Shown: one piece after another, positions 27,102 through 41,149 of the stretch
How the letters are laid out: the number at the start of each line of letters is the position of its first letter
How positions within the stretch are numbered: the first letter of the stretch is position 1
Assembly: GCA_035582835.1 (NCBI GenBank)
Contig: JAYKAV010001278.1
Coordinates: 1,033,542 to 1,097,541 of the forward strand
Source: Phoebastria nigripes
Lineage: Eukaryota > Chordata > Aves > Procellariiformes > Diomedeidae
Length of the DNA: 64,000 nt
Direction: 5' to 3'
Notes under the pieces: generated by a model
Seen by the model: the letters and a program-made list of their open reading frames with translations, nothing else
The model's database searches: none
What the model was told of the DNA's origin: nothing
Translations under genes and position numbers: made by a program

Positions 27102-27818
27102 CTTTCAGGTCCTTCTTCCCTGTTTGCTGCTTTTTCCTTTGGTTTGAGAAACATGGAAAATGCTTGACCCTACCTCTGAAAACTGTAATAGCCAAGGGCC
27201 AGACTTCAGCCCTGTGTTTTCATGCTCTTCGACAGGGAACATGCTGATGAATCTGCACAGATCTAGTCATAGCCCATTAATGGGTTCGTTCTCACCTAGT
27301 GAACTGATAGTAGATTTCAGATGGATTTGGGGTTAGGTATACCCAGAGAAAATGCTTCTGTTTGTTCTGTTCTCTTTAGGCTGGGTCATTGATATTATAC
27401 TGTACAATATTTAGTGCAGTAGATTTTCATGCACTGAGGTCAGAANTTACTCTCCTTAATCCTGAAATTATTATGTGATCATTCCAAGATAATCTTTTGC
27501 CAATGGCTTTCTAGCTATCTACTTTCTGATAGTCTAAATGCTATTAAGAGACCATATTGCAAACTTTCCCTAGATGGCTGTAGGACCTAAAAAACCATGA
27601 AGTTTGCAATTCCTTTCAAGTTGTGAAAGAACAAACCCATTTATGTTTTGATTGGTTTGGTTTTTTTGGTTGNTTTTTTTTAGTTTCCTTTAGAAGACTG
27701 TTTAGGAACTATAGAAAATCAAAGGTGTAATTATATGTGAAGTCTTGCATCATGCATCAACATGACACAACTGGACAATATTCAGAGTTCAGTTTGGATG
27801 CTGATAGTTTATATAAAA

Positions 27819-27860
27819 AGGAAAAAAAAAAAAAACAAAACCAAACCAAAAAAACCACCC
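27819..27860. repeat. A-rich / A-C simple repeat
   Basis: A run of A followed by AAAACC-like units and ACCACCC. Confidence 0.85.
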
Positions 27861-28556
27861 AAGCCAACAAAGCCCCAAACTCAAATCTATAAACCCCACA
27901 GATGAGAAAGGATTCTCTCTCTCAGTTTTAAGTAATTTTAAGGTAGTGTGGCTTCTCTTCAAAAGTGATTTAAGTGCTTAGCATATAAGATCTTCTTTAA
28001 GTCCAAATCTGTCTTTTTTAAGACACAATTGAGCACGTTACCTAAAAGCAATAGGGCCCTGTATCATTGTTCCATTGGTGCTTTCTGAAGACACCTTTTA
28101 TCCTGTAAGTATTCTTACTAGACTGTTTCTACTTTTGATTTNTATCTAATAGGTAATAATGAACACTTGTTTGTGAATGTGCATAGGTTTTATGTGAACA
28201 GCACTAAAGTTTGCATCAATGAGTTCCTATNAACTAGTCTTTCTTGTAAGTTTTTTAATATCTTGGCCTTCAGTGACTATGGAAGTAACTAGCAAGCAAC
28301 TATTTTTCTGGTGGTACGACAGATTCTTCCATTTACACTTGGAAGTACATGGGCACGGACAGCTGAGAAAGTACTAAGAGGAAAATGAGATGTCAGGAAG
28401 CTCTCAGGTTAAAACACTGGTTGTCATCTGGTGTGATGAGTAACTAGAGTTTAACCCAAAAGTGTGTCGTTTTCTGTTACATAGATCCATATATATAAAA
28501 ATATGGTGTTTATCAGTGTTTTCTCAGTTTCTGACTGTTCAGTATTATAGGGTCAG

Positions 28557-28603
28557 AATTATTACAGGCAACATGAATTATTACAGGCAGCACAAATTAT
28601 TAA
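28557..28603. repeat. Short tandem repeat, 19-bp unit
   Basis: The unit AATTATTACAGGCAACATG (28557-28575) is followed by AATTATTACAGGCAGCACA (28576-28594) and a partial third copy, AATTATTAA. Confidence 0.85.
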
Positions 28604-30818
28604 TAAATGCACAGTTAGTCTTATCCCAGCGTGTTTAGAAATGTAAGAAAATAACCAGAAATGATGGCCAAGAATACTGGACAAACTTGAGTGTAAATAG
28701 CTTAAACAGCTTTGCTACTGTATAGAACTCTGAGTCTGTTCTGGGTTTATGATCCCATTGGACTGAGGCATTGGTGAGTGCTGTCTGACCCTTCTTGCAA
28801 CTAGAGTTTTGCTGCTCCTGCAAGTCAAATATGATCATTGGTCCTCTTCAGAAATATGTGTAGGGATCACATTGGCGTTGCTTAATGAAAATAGTTTTGA
28901 GCGCAAGTGTCAGGCTGCTGGATACTGTCATGGATTTATACCGTAGCAAATGCAAATATTCTCAGCAAAGTATGGCATACTTCTAGTATCTACCTATACA
29001 AACACACAGAGGCTTAATGCTTTCCTGGGACTCATCTCAACCCACAGCTGACCAGTATGCCAAAATTCTTTAGTTACTCTCTAGGTTTCATAAAAACTCA
29101 ATTAAAAATTATTTTTTGGTAAATTAGATATTAGGCAAAGTTACAGTCAGTAGTGACACCTCATTATACTACAAATATTCTGTGAATGGGTTGGTTAGGG
29201 CTTTTGGGCCATGGTACCTTTGCAGATTACAGCGAGTGACGCTAGTGACGGCACACTGTGAAGTACCAGCCTTGCTGGTATCAGTGGAAAACTTGCCTGC
29301 TCCTCCCTTCACCACAAGTCTAATTCGAAAGAGCAACTGAAAATGCACTTTAAAGGTGTATTACGATGGCCTATTATCCCTAGGCAGGGNATACCAGGAT
29401 CATACCAAGGATACCATTATGTTCTAAACCCCTAGTATTCACAACCTCCTGGTAGTCACTTTGGACAGCTGAATCTGTCTCTGTGTCTGAGCTCAGAAAT
29501 AACTCTTGTTGGAAGTTTGTGGAAAATCAGTTCTGAAAAGTATTGGAAAGTGAGAAAAAAGACATTGTTTAGTATCACAAAGAACATCTTGCATCTTTAC
29601 AGGTAGTATAAATGTTCAAGTAATACCATTTTTGTCACTGTAATTCTCATGACACAAAACTCAGTTGAAAACCCTAAATTAAATTTGTCTTACAGTCAAC
29701 AGAAATAAGAGAGCAGGCATCTTCCAAAAAGTCTCATGTGTGAGCAAAGTTACATATAAAATAGGCTGCTGTTAGGGAATTTAAGTAGTTTTCTTCTTTA
29801 AGAAAAATATGGCCGTTAGATGCTCTGCCAAACTTTTAGTGGGTTAAAACACAAAGATTCTACAGAGGTCTGGAAAGAAGCCACTTTGGAACACAATTTT
29901 TATCAACAGCGATTAGAAGGAATGATCAAAATGAATTTNAAGTTTTAATAAACAAACAAGTTTCCATCTTCATTACTTACGTTACTGTTTCCATCTCTTA
30001 TGTTATGCAGGTATTACTAGATTGCAGGTAGCAGATGGGATTCTTGTTCTTCATTAGACTTTAATATCACTTCATATATATTTAAAATATATAAGAGGTC
30101 TCATGAATTCAAATGAGATGTTACAGTCCACAGATATAACTGCAATAACAGTTATACAGCTTTTAGAAAATAGCCAACCCCAGATGTTGACACATGAATA
30201 TTTATACACATCAGTCATCATGGAAGCAAAACACAATTTGGACCTGATCCTATTCCCAATAAAATGGATAAAAAACACCCAGTACTAGAAACGATCCTTT
30301 AAAAGACATCTGAGAAAAAATAATAATAATTCTTCCCCATCTCCATGTGTTTCCCCAAAAAATGGGATGGGGGAGAGGGATCAGAAAATGAAAACATGAC
30401 ACAGTATTTTTTTTTTTTAATTATTGAAAGGGTAGATATTTTTCCTAAATTTGGAATATATTCTTATCTTAAAACATGTGAACAAACTCTTTTTTACACA
30501 CAAAATTTTTAAATTGTCTCACAATGTTTGAACTTAAACGAATGTTCTTTGCATGCTAAATTTCATGAATTAAAGTAATTTTTATGATGCCTGTGGAAGT
30601 AAAAGCATACATAAAAATTTTTTTTAAGTCAGTAAATATTTTATTTTAGTTTTATATAACCAGAATGCAGCCAAATGTATTTTTCTCACTTAAAAAACCA
30701 CTCATTCAAACCTGGAAAGTTTCAATTCCAAAATACAATTTTTGGAATGTTCTAGGAAAAAAAAGTGTGTGTAATTGAAATGAGATAAAAATAAATACCT
30801 GGTAAAGTATGAGCTGTA

Positions 30819-30920
30819 GGCCAGATTCTGATTTTATTTACACCCTTGTAGATACTAGGATATTTCCATAGAGTAGGGAACATTAGAGATTTATCTTGTG
30901 GCACTGAGATCAGTATCATG
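30819..30920. repeat. Short palindromic MITE-like relic
   Basis: The left arm GGCCAGATTCTGATTTTATT leads into TTACACCC. The right arm GAGATTTATCTTGTGGCACT runs on into GAGATCAGTATCATG. The right arm's reverse complement matches the left arm at roughly two thirds of positions. From memory this matches an archosaur and turtle palindromic repeat beginning GGCCAGATTCTGAT. The copy is degraded, and no transposase is present. Confidence 0.55.
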
Positions 30921-31259
30921 CACACGAATGTCTGACAGAGCAGAGGTGAGATGTTGGAATTTTTATCCACTGAGAAAGCCGGGCAGTTTGACAGATCAGG
31001 AAAATAGGACCAAAACCAGACTTTATATGGAACTTACATTTTCACTCTTTCCTCATTTCTACATTTTCCTCCTGAAAACAAAACTCCATGAACCAAGGAG
31101 ACAGTAAAAAGGGTAGGAGAAAATGCTTGTGGCAATAAAAATGCATGAAACTATGTAAAAATAAATGAGGTACATTTTATATCAATTTAGAATGTGCATA
31201 AAAGCTTGTGAAACATGATTCATTGTTTAGAAAGACCCAAAACTGTTCTTTTTTTCTAG

Positions 31260-31348
31260 TGGCCATGGATGATGGGGGAAGTTGTGCCGAACTGGTGACT
31301 CTGTTCTACTCCTTTTCCCAGTAGTCCGTCATTTTCCTGCATTGGCAG
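31260..31348 (+). other. Candidate non-coding exon
   Basis: A pyrimidine tract ending TTTTTTTCTAG (through 31259) is followed by 89 bases and a donor GCAG/GTAAGA. Both sites match vertebrate consensus well. All three frames contain a stop, although GCCATGG, a strong translation-start context, opens a 19-codon frame. It would fit a 5'-UTR or long non-coding RNA exon. No transcript evidence is available, and chance pairs of splice-like sites occur in 64 kb. Confidence 0.3.
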
Positions 31349-33679
31349 GTAAGATATTAAAGTATTAAAGACCCAATGATCAGCTCAGTCTGGCAAGTCT
31401 TCTCTGTCTGTCTTCAGAGTTGAAGGGTTACGGAAGGCAGTATACAAGTGCAGTAGCCAGCAAAATTAGAAAGGAGTAACTTCTCATCTGTTTATTTCAA
31501 TATGACGGTTCTCTAGCAATGGAGAAGAAAAAAGTTGATTTCATGAGATGATATTGCTATTACTTACAGGGCCAGAGATATGCACTAAGAACTTTGTATG
31601 TGTTCAGTTGTCTTTCAACTTTCAAACTTGTGTCAACTTCCAAAACTAACTACAGTTTCAGGAGCAGCATTACTCGAGTAAAACACATAGATGTAGGAAA
31701 ATTTTTGCAAATATGGCAAAAGTGATACTTCAGTTCACTGTGACATGTCTTGAGCGTTTATTACATGAGAGTTTTTGAATAGCCATTATGTATTTGTGAT
31801 AAAGACTTTGAATCCNAGAGGACTTACGGAAAGCACTTAAGGATGTTATTTCATGATTCTTCCATTTAAAACATTTCACACTTAATTAGGTAACAGAAAC
31901 AATATCTGACTCTGTTGTTTAAGTTTTAAGCTGGGTATAGTCAGACTAAAAAAACTAATACTTTGATGGAAAAAGAATTAGCTTGGGAATTAGTTGTAAT
32001 GTGCAGTAGAGCCAAGAAATAATTGTTAAAGTTCTGCTTTAAAGGAAATANAAGAGGACATAAATGAGAATTCTTTCCTATGCATGATCAGAGAAGAACA
32101 TTAAGTAGACTGCCCATGTGGCTATCAGACAGGCAATTTTGCATTTTCTCTCATTTATTTTTGTTAAATATATTTTTAATAAAATATGCAGATCTCTTTG
32201 AGGAGCACGGTGCTGCATGGGTAGAGGGCAATGTCCAGGTGGCACACGGCATTGCCATTACTTTATTCAGTGCAATTGCCTGAGGAAGGGCAACCAGTTT
32301 TCCTCATGCAGTCTCAAGACTGATAATCAGGTACAGGCAAGTTGGGATTGATTCCACATCTAAGAAGGGATTCATATCAGTGGGAATAAGTGGCATAGAG
32401 GAGTTAGATGGCTGTTTGTAACCTAAGATCATGACGGAGCCTCACCTGTTTTTGGATATCAAGGTAAAAGCAGGCGGTGGTGAACACTGTGGCGTGTCTT
32501 TGCATCACAGGGGAATGTATTTTGTATTTGCTTAGTAATTGTAACTGCTAACAGAAGTCTGCAATATCTAGAGAAACAGCTTAGTGCATATTAATTTCTT
32601 GGAATTGCCCAAGACAAAGCAGAAAGTACAATCAGTTTTCTATGGACTCAAACAATTAAGGCAAATTTAAATAGGTTAAAAATATCTATCTGTACTTATG
32701 CAGAAAAGGGATTAGGACTTAGATGTAACAACATAACCTTGTTCAGCTGTATGTGAGGCAAAGTTTGGAGCTCTGTGCTGCATAATGATTAGAATCCACA
32801 CAGAAGTATTGCTTAGAGAGGAAAGACATTTTAATTCATATCTTCTAAGTAATTATCAACCAAAACCGACATAAAGACACCATAAGAGAAGGAAAGGGTA
32901 TGAGACATTGGTTGCTCTAGCACTTACTTTGTTGCCATAAGGAACATCATCTTTAGTTACAGTTTCATGACTCTGCATTGCTGGGGTTGATAAATTACAG
33001 TACACAAGAGCAATAGGCTTGTGTGGAACCTAGTGAAATTTGGATCTTAAAAAGAAATGNGGTAACTGAATGTGTGCCATGTTCAGATTAGCGATTCAGA
33101 TGTAAGATAGTCCTCCAGAGAGACCATAACATTCTGNGAGAAAATCTAATTGAAACGTACCAGCAGTACATTTCATCAAAACAGCGATGCTGGAGACTGA
33201 TGTGTTCTCTAGCCACAGAGCAAAGACATACAAGTGAAGGAAAGCTTTGCCCTGTCCCCAGCAACGTGCTTTACCTCTGCAGAAAGGCCACAAGTGGGTT
33301 TGGAATAAATTTTTTTTGCAGCAGCATAACTGCATTTGAGGAAACATCAGTGTAGGCAGGTCGGCAATGTGGGTGTTTCATGACTTTAGTCTATGTTGGC
33401 AAGGTTGGAAAGCACTGCATGATCTGGAGATGAGAAATCAAAGTACTAGCAAGCTGAAGGAGGAATCCCAATTCCTTCTGACTCCATTACTGAACCTGGC
33501 AGCATCTAAGATGCCGACAGGGATGATAGTCTATATAATGTGACTATACCATTCATCACAGGGAAGCAGATTGCACACAGACAACAAAGCCATTGTCAGA
33601 CCAGTTGCTACTGGCCTAGACTAGTGTGAAACACTGGCTTCTCCTGCTACTTACACCGCAGCCAGCCACCTTTTCCAGA

Positions 33680-34010
33680 CGGGGGGTTAAATCAGCATCG
33701 CTGCCCGGTAAAGCGTCCGCACAGAAGTAACGACACCCTGTTCAGCCTCCCTTCCCCTCTCCCTTATATCCTGCAAAAACAAATAAGGTGGCGGTTTTCC
33801 GCCCCGGGAAATGATTGCTTTTGGCCAAGGTGGTTGCAGGTGATGGTGAAGCCGGCCCCGAGGAAGCGCTGCCGCTTCACACCGGGGCTGCGGGGAGCTC
33901 CCGAGCGGGGCCGCCTCGGGCNGCCCCGCCACCGGCCCTGCCGCCCGGCCGGCAAACTCTTGGGTCTGACGCTCCCCCTCGTGGCTGAAACACACGCACG
34001 GCCTTCTCTG
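33680..34010. promoter_or_regulatory. CpG-island-like block
   Basis: I count roughly 28 CpG dinucleotides in about 330 bp, with about 15 of them in 33841-33960, in a window that is otherwise CpG-poor. Runs include GCCGGCCCCGAGG, CGAGCGGGGCCGCC and CCGCCCGGCCGG. Such blocks in vertebrates usually mark promoters, but no coding exon of a known gene follows on either strand. A single n sits at 33922. Open frames on both strands here reflect the GC-rich composition. It may be the start of a non-coding transcript, an alternative promoter of a distant gene, or an orphan CpG island. Confidence 0.6.
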
Positions 34011-37000
34011 AACCTGCTGCAGGAGAACTGCAAACCGCAGTCATTTTCCTCCTGTTCCAAATGTACCAGAGAAATCTGGACATTTGCTTTCGGTGCAGCT
34101 TATTCTCCCTTAACGAAGAGCACGTTTATTTTCATCTTCTCTCCCAGCCGGCTTTCCCCTGGTCCTGCCCCACAGCAGCAGCAGGAAGTATGAAGAAAAT
34201 CAAAACAGTGCTTTGCAAGGCTTAAATGCAGTAATTCACCCTTATCTTATGTGCTGAATAAACACTCTGAAGAGCTTAATAACTGCCCGGTCACGCTCAG
34301 GGGGATGTTTCAGCTTCAGCCCAACAGATGAGCAGTGCTTTCCTTATCCTCATCATCTTCTACCACTGAAGACTCCCGCTTTAGGAGTGGATGTCTGCAA
34401 AGTATTTTGATGGCATTGATCTGTTTTGATCACACCTATGTTCATCTGTTCTTCCAGCACCTTAGCAGGCATACAGCCTTTAGAAGCTATTTCAAACCAT
34501 TGCCATGTTGGATTGTGGAAGCATATAAAAAGTGCAGCGGATCCAAGAGCATTGCGATAAGTGTGGTAGACAAGTTTGTTGTCAAAACTTTCATCTGAAA
34601 AAGTAGTTGTTACTATGTGCATTATTTAAATGTATATTTAAATTCAAAGGGCAATTAGATGCTTTTGGGAAAAAACCAAACACCTCATAAACTAGCATAT
34701 CGGAAATTCATATTAAGTTAGTATGCATTCTTGTCTGTACTTTTGCTCCTCAAGTGGAAACTGAGATAAACTGATCTAAAGGGGAAAAAGTGACAGATAC
34801 ATAATTCTTGTGTTTAATATTAAAGGCCAGGCTGAAGAACAGCATGTAAAAAGTATACCAGGAGAGCATGGCAGCTGGCACAAGCCCATGGGAAGGTAGA
34901 GGGGGGAAAATTACAGAAAAATGTGGACAATACCCCAAGAGAGTATATCTGAAGAAACTGCAGAAAATAAAGGCAAGTCAAAGCAAAACACACCAAAAAA
35001 AAAAAAGTTGAGGTGTTTTAGCTTTAGTGTCAGCAACTGATGTTTAGGTTACTTGATATGTAGAAATTATAAATTTTCCTTATTTAACTGATCATTTATC
35101 CAGTTTATATCCCAGCATGTTTTGATATGAACTTTAGATACTACTGGTAAGCAAAAGAAGAGTATCAATATAATAACTTACATTTGTTTTACGGATTTAA
35201 TTTTCTCCCTCTCTTTTCACAATGACCTGGAGCTAGTACTTTAAATATCCTTGGCTCCAAAATACAAGACAGTTTATTTTTATGTCAAGACAGTGAGGGA
35301 TTTAGATATGAAGTAATACATTCTTGTGCTTTACAGTTAATACCAGTTTCCTGCTTTTTCTTAATATCTCTTCTGCTCATGATCACCGCTGCATGCCAGT
35401 TAGAAAATACAGAAGCACCATAAAGACAGGTTTTTAAGAACAATAGTATATTAGATAAAGAGGAAGCCACAAAACCACTGCCAGGCTCTGAATGTCTCCC
35501 TCTAGAGCTGTTCTATCGTTCTGATTAAACTGATTGAGCTGATTCTAGGTCAGCAGATGAGGGATGCCTTCTGAGTGATATCAGACCCTCTCTCATTCTC
35601 ACAGCCACCCTATGTTCTTCTGTCCACATCACATGAATGTATGTTTGTACACACATTTATTGTACTGAACACAAATGAAAGGAGAAATAGTTTCCATAGA
35701 ATTTTAGGTAACGGTCTATAGGAGCAGGAAAATGAAGTGAGTTTGGATGAATGGCGTACTGTACTATTATTCTGTTGTTGTTATCAGAATATTTTTATTC
35801 CTTAGTTGTCCTTTGAAACTATACAGAGCGTTCTCGGTGAAAAATCAAGGATTATTAAGAGAACAGATCAGAGCAAGCATATTTCTGCAGAATAAAATCA
35901 TCCACAGTCCTTTGATAGAGTTCGTTAGTACATGTGTATATGTAATTTTGGATGCAAAGGCATTCAGATATGCTTCCCTTCAGTTTTATGAGTACATCAG
36001 TTTTCTAGTTTAATTTATTGCTTTTATTAAATATAATGCACTAAGTAGTAGATGATGTCTTTGTTATCTAAGTGGCTAGAATAATGGCTAAAATTTGGTA
36101 GCAGTACTATTTCTTTCCCTACCTATCCCAAATTCAATTCAAATTCTATTTTTGTAATACAAGTGACAACCTGTGATAATTGCATTACAGTAATTTAAAC
36201 TACAACGTCTTTNATCTCATGTAATTTAGGTGCATCTAAGGAAGACAGTTTGAGTTACAAATTTTGTTTTCTAATATGGGAAGTAATGTATGTAGATGGA
36301 AACTAAATTATAAAACTTTGTTTCATATTACTTTTATGGCNGTGTAGTGCTCTCTGTTAGATTGGTATTACTTGAACTGTGCTCACAATTTACAAGATTG
36401 CCCCTTAGTATATGATTAGCAGTGTTATTTGTTTGAGTCCTCATAATCTTAGAAACCTGTGTTTAGGTATTTATTTTGTCTGGCAATGAAAAAATAAGAG
36501 AACAAATATTAGGGACAAGACTGCATTTGCGATGACAGCTAGCTAATATTTTTATCAGTTTTATTTTCTGCTCCAAAATTTTGGCTNGAAGACAGATGTA
36601 GAGACTTGGGATAACCTCACAACTTTGTAGCTTTTGAAATGCTCAGGAACCAGGGAGAATGAGATGCTTTCATTTCAGAGACTACAGTTTCCAAACAGCT
36701 ATCTCATTCCAAACCGAGGCTAGGAAGAGAATGTAGAAAACAAAGAACCAGTTAAAAACTGAACGTATTATTTTTGTGTTTAAATGGACACCGAATATTA
36801 GGAAATTATTAAGGGAATTACTGCAAGAAGGGCGGGTAATTTGACCTTTTTGGCTTCTGCTAGATTGTATACCCTCAGGTAGGATTTGACGTAGAACATC
36901 AAAAGTGCATGAGAGGTCTCCAAGGAGAGTTCAGAGTCCAACATGTTCCTCAGTACAGACGCAGGCTACCTTTTAATGGACATAATTATTTTGTCAGCCA

Positions 37001-40000
37001 GGAAATTCTGCATAACAATAACGTCATAGCAGAGCAGATCTGTTGGATTTGGGTTTCAAGGAANGGATAAAAGTAATTATTTTCCTTAATTAGTTTCCCT
37101 ACCCAGCAGGTTGGTTGGTTTCTCAGTTTTTAACAAATGTCATTCTGATCCATTTGTGTCTCCTTACGTTTTGAGCAACTGGAACACTGATGCGGGGATA
37201 CAGCAAGCACATTTTTGTTTACCTCAGTAGCGCAAAACAGCTCTTGCGGTAGTTACTGCTGGGCAGCTACGGGTCTTCCTCAGGGCATTTGGAGTCTGCA
37301 GCAGAGCCGTGAAGAGAGTCAGGGCTCCAGCCAGCAGCCTTCTGCCATGCTCAGGGAGGACCGAGGATGTTGCTACCTCATTATTTCATTAGTGTTAAGA
37401 GGAAGCAAGCAGGCAGCGTTGCTTTAAATACAAGGTATTCTCTCCTGCCTACCCTGGCTGCCTCTCTGAATTCTTCCTCATGCTTGACCCTCTTATTTGG
37501 TTCCATTCACCCTCCTACACTGAATTTTTTTCCAAGATTTCTTCTGTGGTGTGGTGCATGTAACTATGAAAATTGGACTTCAGAGCACTGTGGAGGTTTA
37601 CGAGTCTAAAATACAGAAAATGAACCAAAGGGGGTTTTTTTGTTGTTTTGTTTTTAGAAAATTGTTTTAATTTTTAAACTGATACCATGAGCTTCTGNGC
37701 ATAGGTCATCACTTTTTAATGCCTAAGAGGGAAAATAATGAACTGATTTGTGTACATAAAGGAAATATTTCTGTCTAGGAGTATACCCTGCATGAGGTAC
37801 ATAGCTAGATATATGGCCAATGAGCCATTTATTTTAGGTAAATATTGCATATATTTTATGCTAATTATNTGCACAGGTATTAATTCCATCAGAGACAAAT
37901 TAACCAATATCCTCAAATAACTTATGCTCAGTGTTCCTCATATTGTTAGGTCAGGTTTCATGTCAAAAGATTGACTGTTCTGCTTTTTCATGAAGAGAAA
38001 TACCATAAAAAAGAATCCTACATAATGTAATCACAGGTGCTTAAGTTAAAATACCTCTGTGCAGTATGACAGACACAGGAAGAGCCTTGCTAATANAGAG
38101 ATAACTGTCTTGTTTCCTTTAGAGGTAGATCATTTATATCATGACACGAAATTCAGCGATTCCAGTAGTGACTTGTTTCTTTTCTTTGTCTGTCAACTAC
38201 AAATCCAGTAGATTTTAACTATAATTTTTTTTTTATGCAAAATGGCAGTAGATATTGTGACAAATATTCCAGCATCTCACATTTTTGTACCAAAGCCCAA
38301 AGCATTTTGATCTGTTTTTGAGATTAGATTGTAATATGACCTTTCTTCCACTGGAGGAGTTAGAGGGTTCAAGGTGCCCTGCCTTCTGATCTGCCAACCA
38401 TACCTCAGCAAGTGTGGGAACCAAAGTTATTGTACTACCCTCTACTCAAGCCCAGAAATGTGGAAGACGTTCCCCCTAATTCTCCCCACGTAGTCCTGCT
38501 TCAGTTGGTGAATGCAACGAGTCAGCCTGTATCAATAAGNGATCATCTAATTGCTTATTGAAAAGAATATGGCAACACACCTGAAATAGCTTTGGCTATT
38601 TAAATACTTGGCTTTTCTGAGGCTAAAATGCCGTTGTGATGGCATGAGCCTCAGNCTGGGCTGCATGTGTCTTCCCTGCTCTTTGTACTAAACTAGGTTA
38701 AAACGAGGCTGAAGTTATCTACAGCATGATTGTAGTGTGCATTGCCTAAGGTCAGAGTGGTCCCAGTCTGGTCTGCTCTAACTGCTCACAAGTGGTGTGA
38801 CACTCCTTGGGATTTGTTTTAGAGACAGCTTCCTGCGTTGCTGTTATTTATACTGAAAATGTAAATACAAGTCAATAGATTTTAGAAATAATTTCTTTCT
38901 CATTTCCCTTTCAGATCTAAATGAAATGGTTAAGTATAAATGTGATAAAGTCATCAGATTCCACGTTAAATTTTCTTTAGAGAATTCAGTGTGAGACTAT
39001 TAGTTTTAAGAGTAGGTTAATTCAGTAGGTTTCTTCAATAACTTCTAAACAGAATAGGATCACATCTCCTCAACTAAGAAAATACCTGACTAATCTGTGC
39101 TTTTTTATTTTAACCCAAAATATAGCTTTAAGTTGCAAGGATTGTGCATTTATATGCATTTCATCATAGTTTCTCAGAGGTCAAAATAGCATGCAGACAC
39201 TATGCAGCTGAGATACTATCCTGATCTTAAATATTTTGGGAACAAAACACTTATTTAAGGGTGGCTAGCTCTATCAGGTAGGTATAAAAAGTGGAAAATT
39301 AGGGAAGAAATGGAAGTTGAGACAGTCNGGTTTGGTGTACCTCTTTCACTTGCTAGTAAAAATGCATTTTTAAATACTTCCACAACTTTAATGTCTCCTT
39401 ATGTGATATTAATTTAACTAAATGATTCTTGAGTACATCTGGCAATTTCTGAAGGCCAAGATGAGCATGGATGAGGACTGATTCTTAATCGCATGGAACT
39501 TCTTTAAGCCTATACAAAGCTGAAGCAAGGACACACCTCCATAGTGGTCATCTGGGAGAGCTCATTAAAAGAGTGAGTAAAAAGGAAGATATTTTAACTT
39601 AATAGTCTAATAACATTGTGGGGGACACTACAGTAAATCAGAAGTTCCCACCNTCTGATTCCATTGAGTAAAGAACTGAAATTGAGAAGGCTTGTAATAT
39701 ATTGAAGCTCCCCTACTGAGGGTGACCACAACTGATACGCATCATGCACTTTTGGGAAAAAGCTGATTATAAAATATTAGAATAGCTTAGTATAAACAGC
39801 TGGCTCAAATGTTTTGCAGGTGTAAAGGGACAGAAGAATCATGGTTCCTTCATTCATGTGCTGTGTAATATTGGTGTATAAATATAGCCTTAGCATATGT
39901 GCATTCTTTCATTATCACCAGTCACTTATACCATTGGTACCTATTATGCTCTGTATGATTTTTATCCTCTGTAATCCTTTTATTCTCTCTGTGACTTTGC

Positions 40001-41149
40001 AAAAGTGCTCCATAATGCTTTGAAGATTAATCCCATAATTAAAGGACATAGTTAAATAATGAAATTCTGGCTTGCTTATACTGAAGTGGCAGGTACAATC
40101 TTCAACCATTAAAGTACATTTAAAAGCATATTTCACTTGAAGTTACAAAGTATGAGCTAATATTTTCAAACGAAGGACATACAGCTGCTGATTCATGACC
40201 TACCAGGTAAGCATGAATATTGTATTGTATATTATGCTTTGGCTGGAATATACTTCACTTAAGGCGTAATGTTTAATTAATCTCTACTATTGTCATATGA
40301 CAGTAGAAACACCTATCCTGTTTATTAAACAGAAAAGGCTTAATTTTACCAGTACGCGGGTAACAACCCACAATTGATTGAAGAGGCAGTGATGTGTGCT
40401 GGATCAAAATCTAAATATCCTACAGCACAAATTACTCCAATTCCTATTTGATGCCTTGTCTGCCTATAGATAAGCTGGTCATAAGCTCATTCAAGTGGAG
40501 TCCTGTTTCTTCAGTTAGCAATTTGTTCTGATAGCTGCCTTTGTTTGAGAAAGCTGTCCCACATCTCCTGCCATAACAAAGTCATCCTGCTGGCTGAACA
40601 ATAATAGACTAAGCATCCTGCCTGCTGCCAGAATTCAGCAAGGCACAGATGGAAGTTACAGTCATCAGATGTTTGAGCAGCAGAATAACCTGCTTCTAGT
40701 CATTTGTACTGAAGTGTTTCACCTGGGGGATCACTTTATCTACTTGATCTGTTCAGTTTTGGCTTGAAATGGAACCCTGGTGATGACTTTTTATAGTTAA
40801 TGGTCCATCAGATATCACTAGGACTTCCTTTAACTTGCAGCTATGGGAAAAAAAAAATGATGTGTTAAGATCAAAATATGAATTCTGTCCTTTTTTTTAG
40901 ATAAAAAGCTGCATCTGATAAAGTGTTACAGAAGTACTGAGCGAAATACTGTCTGTCCTGTGAGTAAAACCCTGAGGCTAGAACTGACTGAATCATAACA
41001 AATGTTTCACTAACTGCCAAAATACCTGTAGGAANCATGACCTTGTTGGGTAGCTGAGCACATGTCGTTTTGAATGAAGTCAGCAATATCATGTGCATTA
41101 CTTGAAAAAGGTTGAACAAAATACTGTAATGTACCAACCCTGTGCAGGC

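Larger units (their letters stand above)
21580..33679. other. Unique AT-rich non-coding stretch
   Basis: Apart from the two palindromic relics, the tandem repeat, simple repeats and one candidate exon listed separately, I see nothing identifiable. A small perfect hairpin ATGTCATC-CTGAA-GATGACAT occurs at about 26284-26304. Confidence 0.6.

Noticed and set aside
33687..34193. Overlapping open frames on both strands in the CpG block
   Set aside because: GC-rich sequence lacks stop codons by composition. No frame resembles a known protein.
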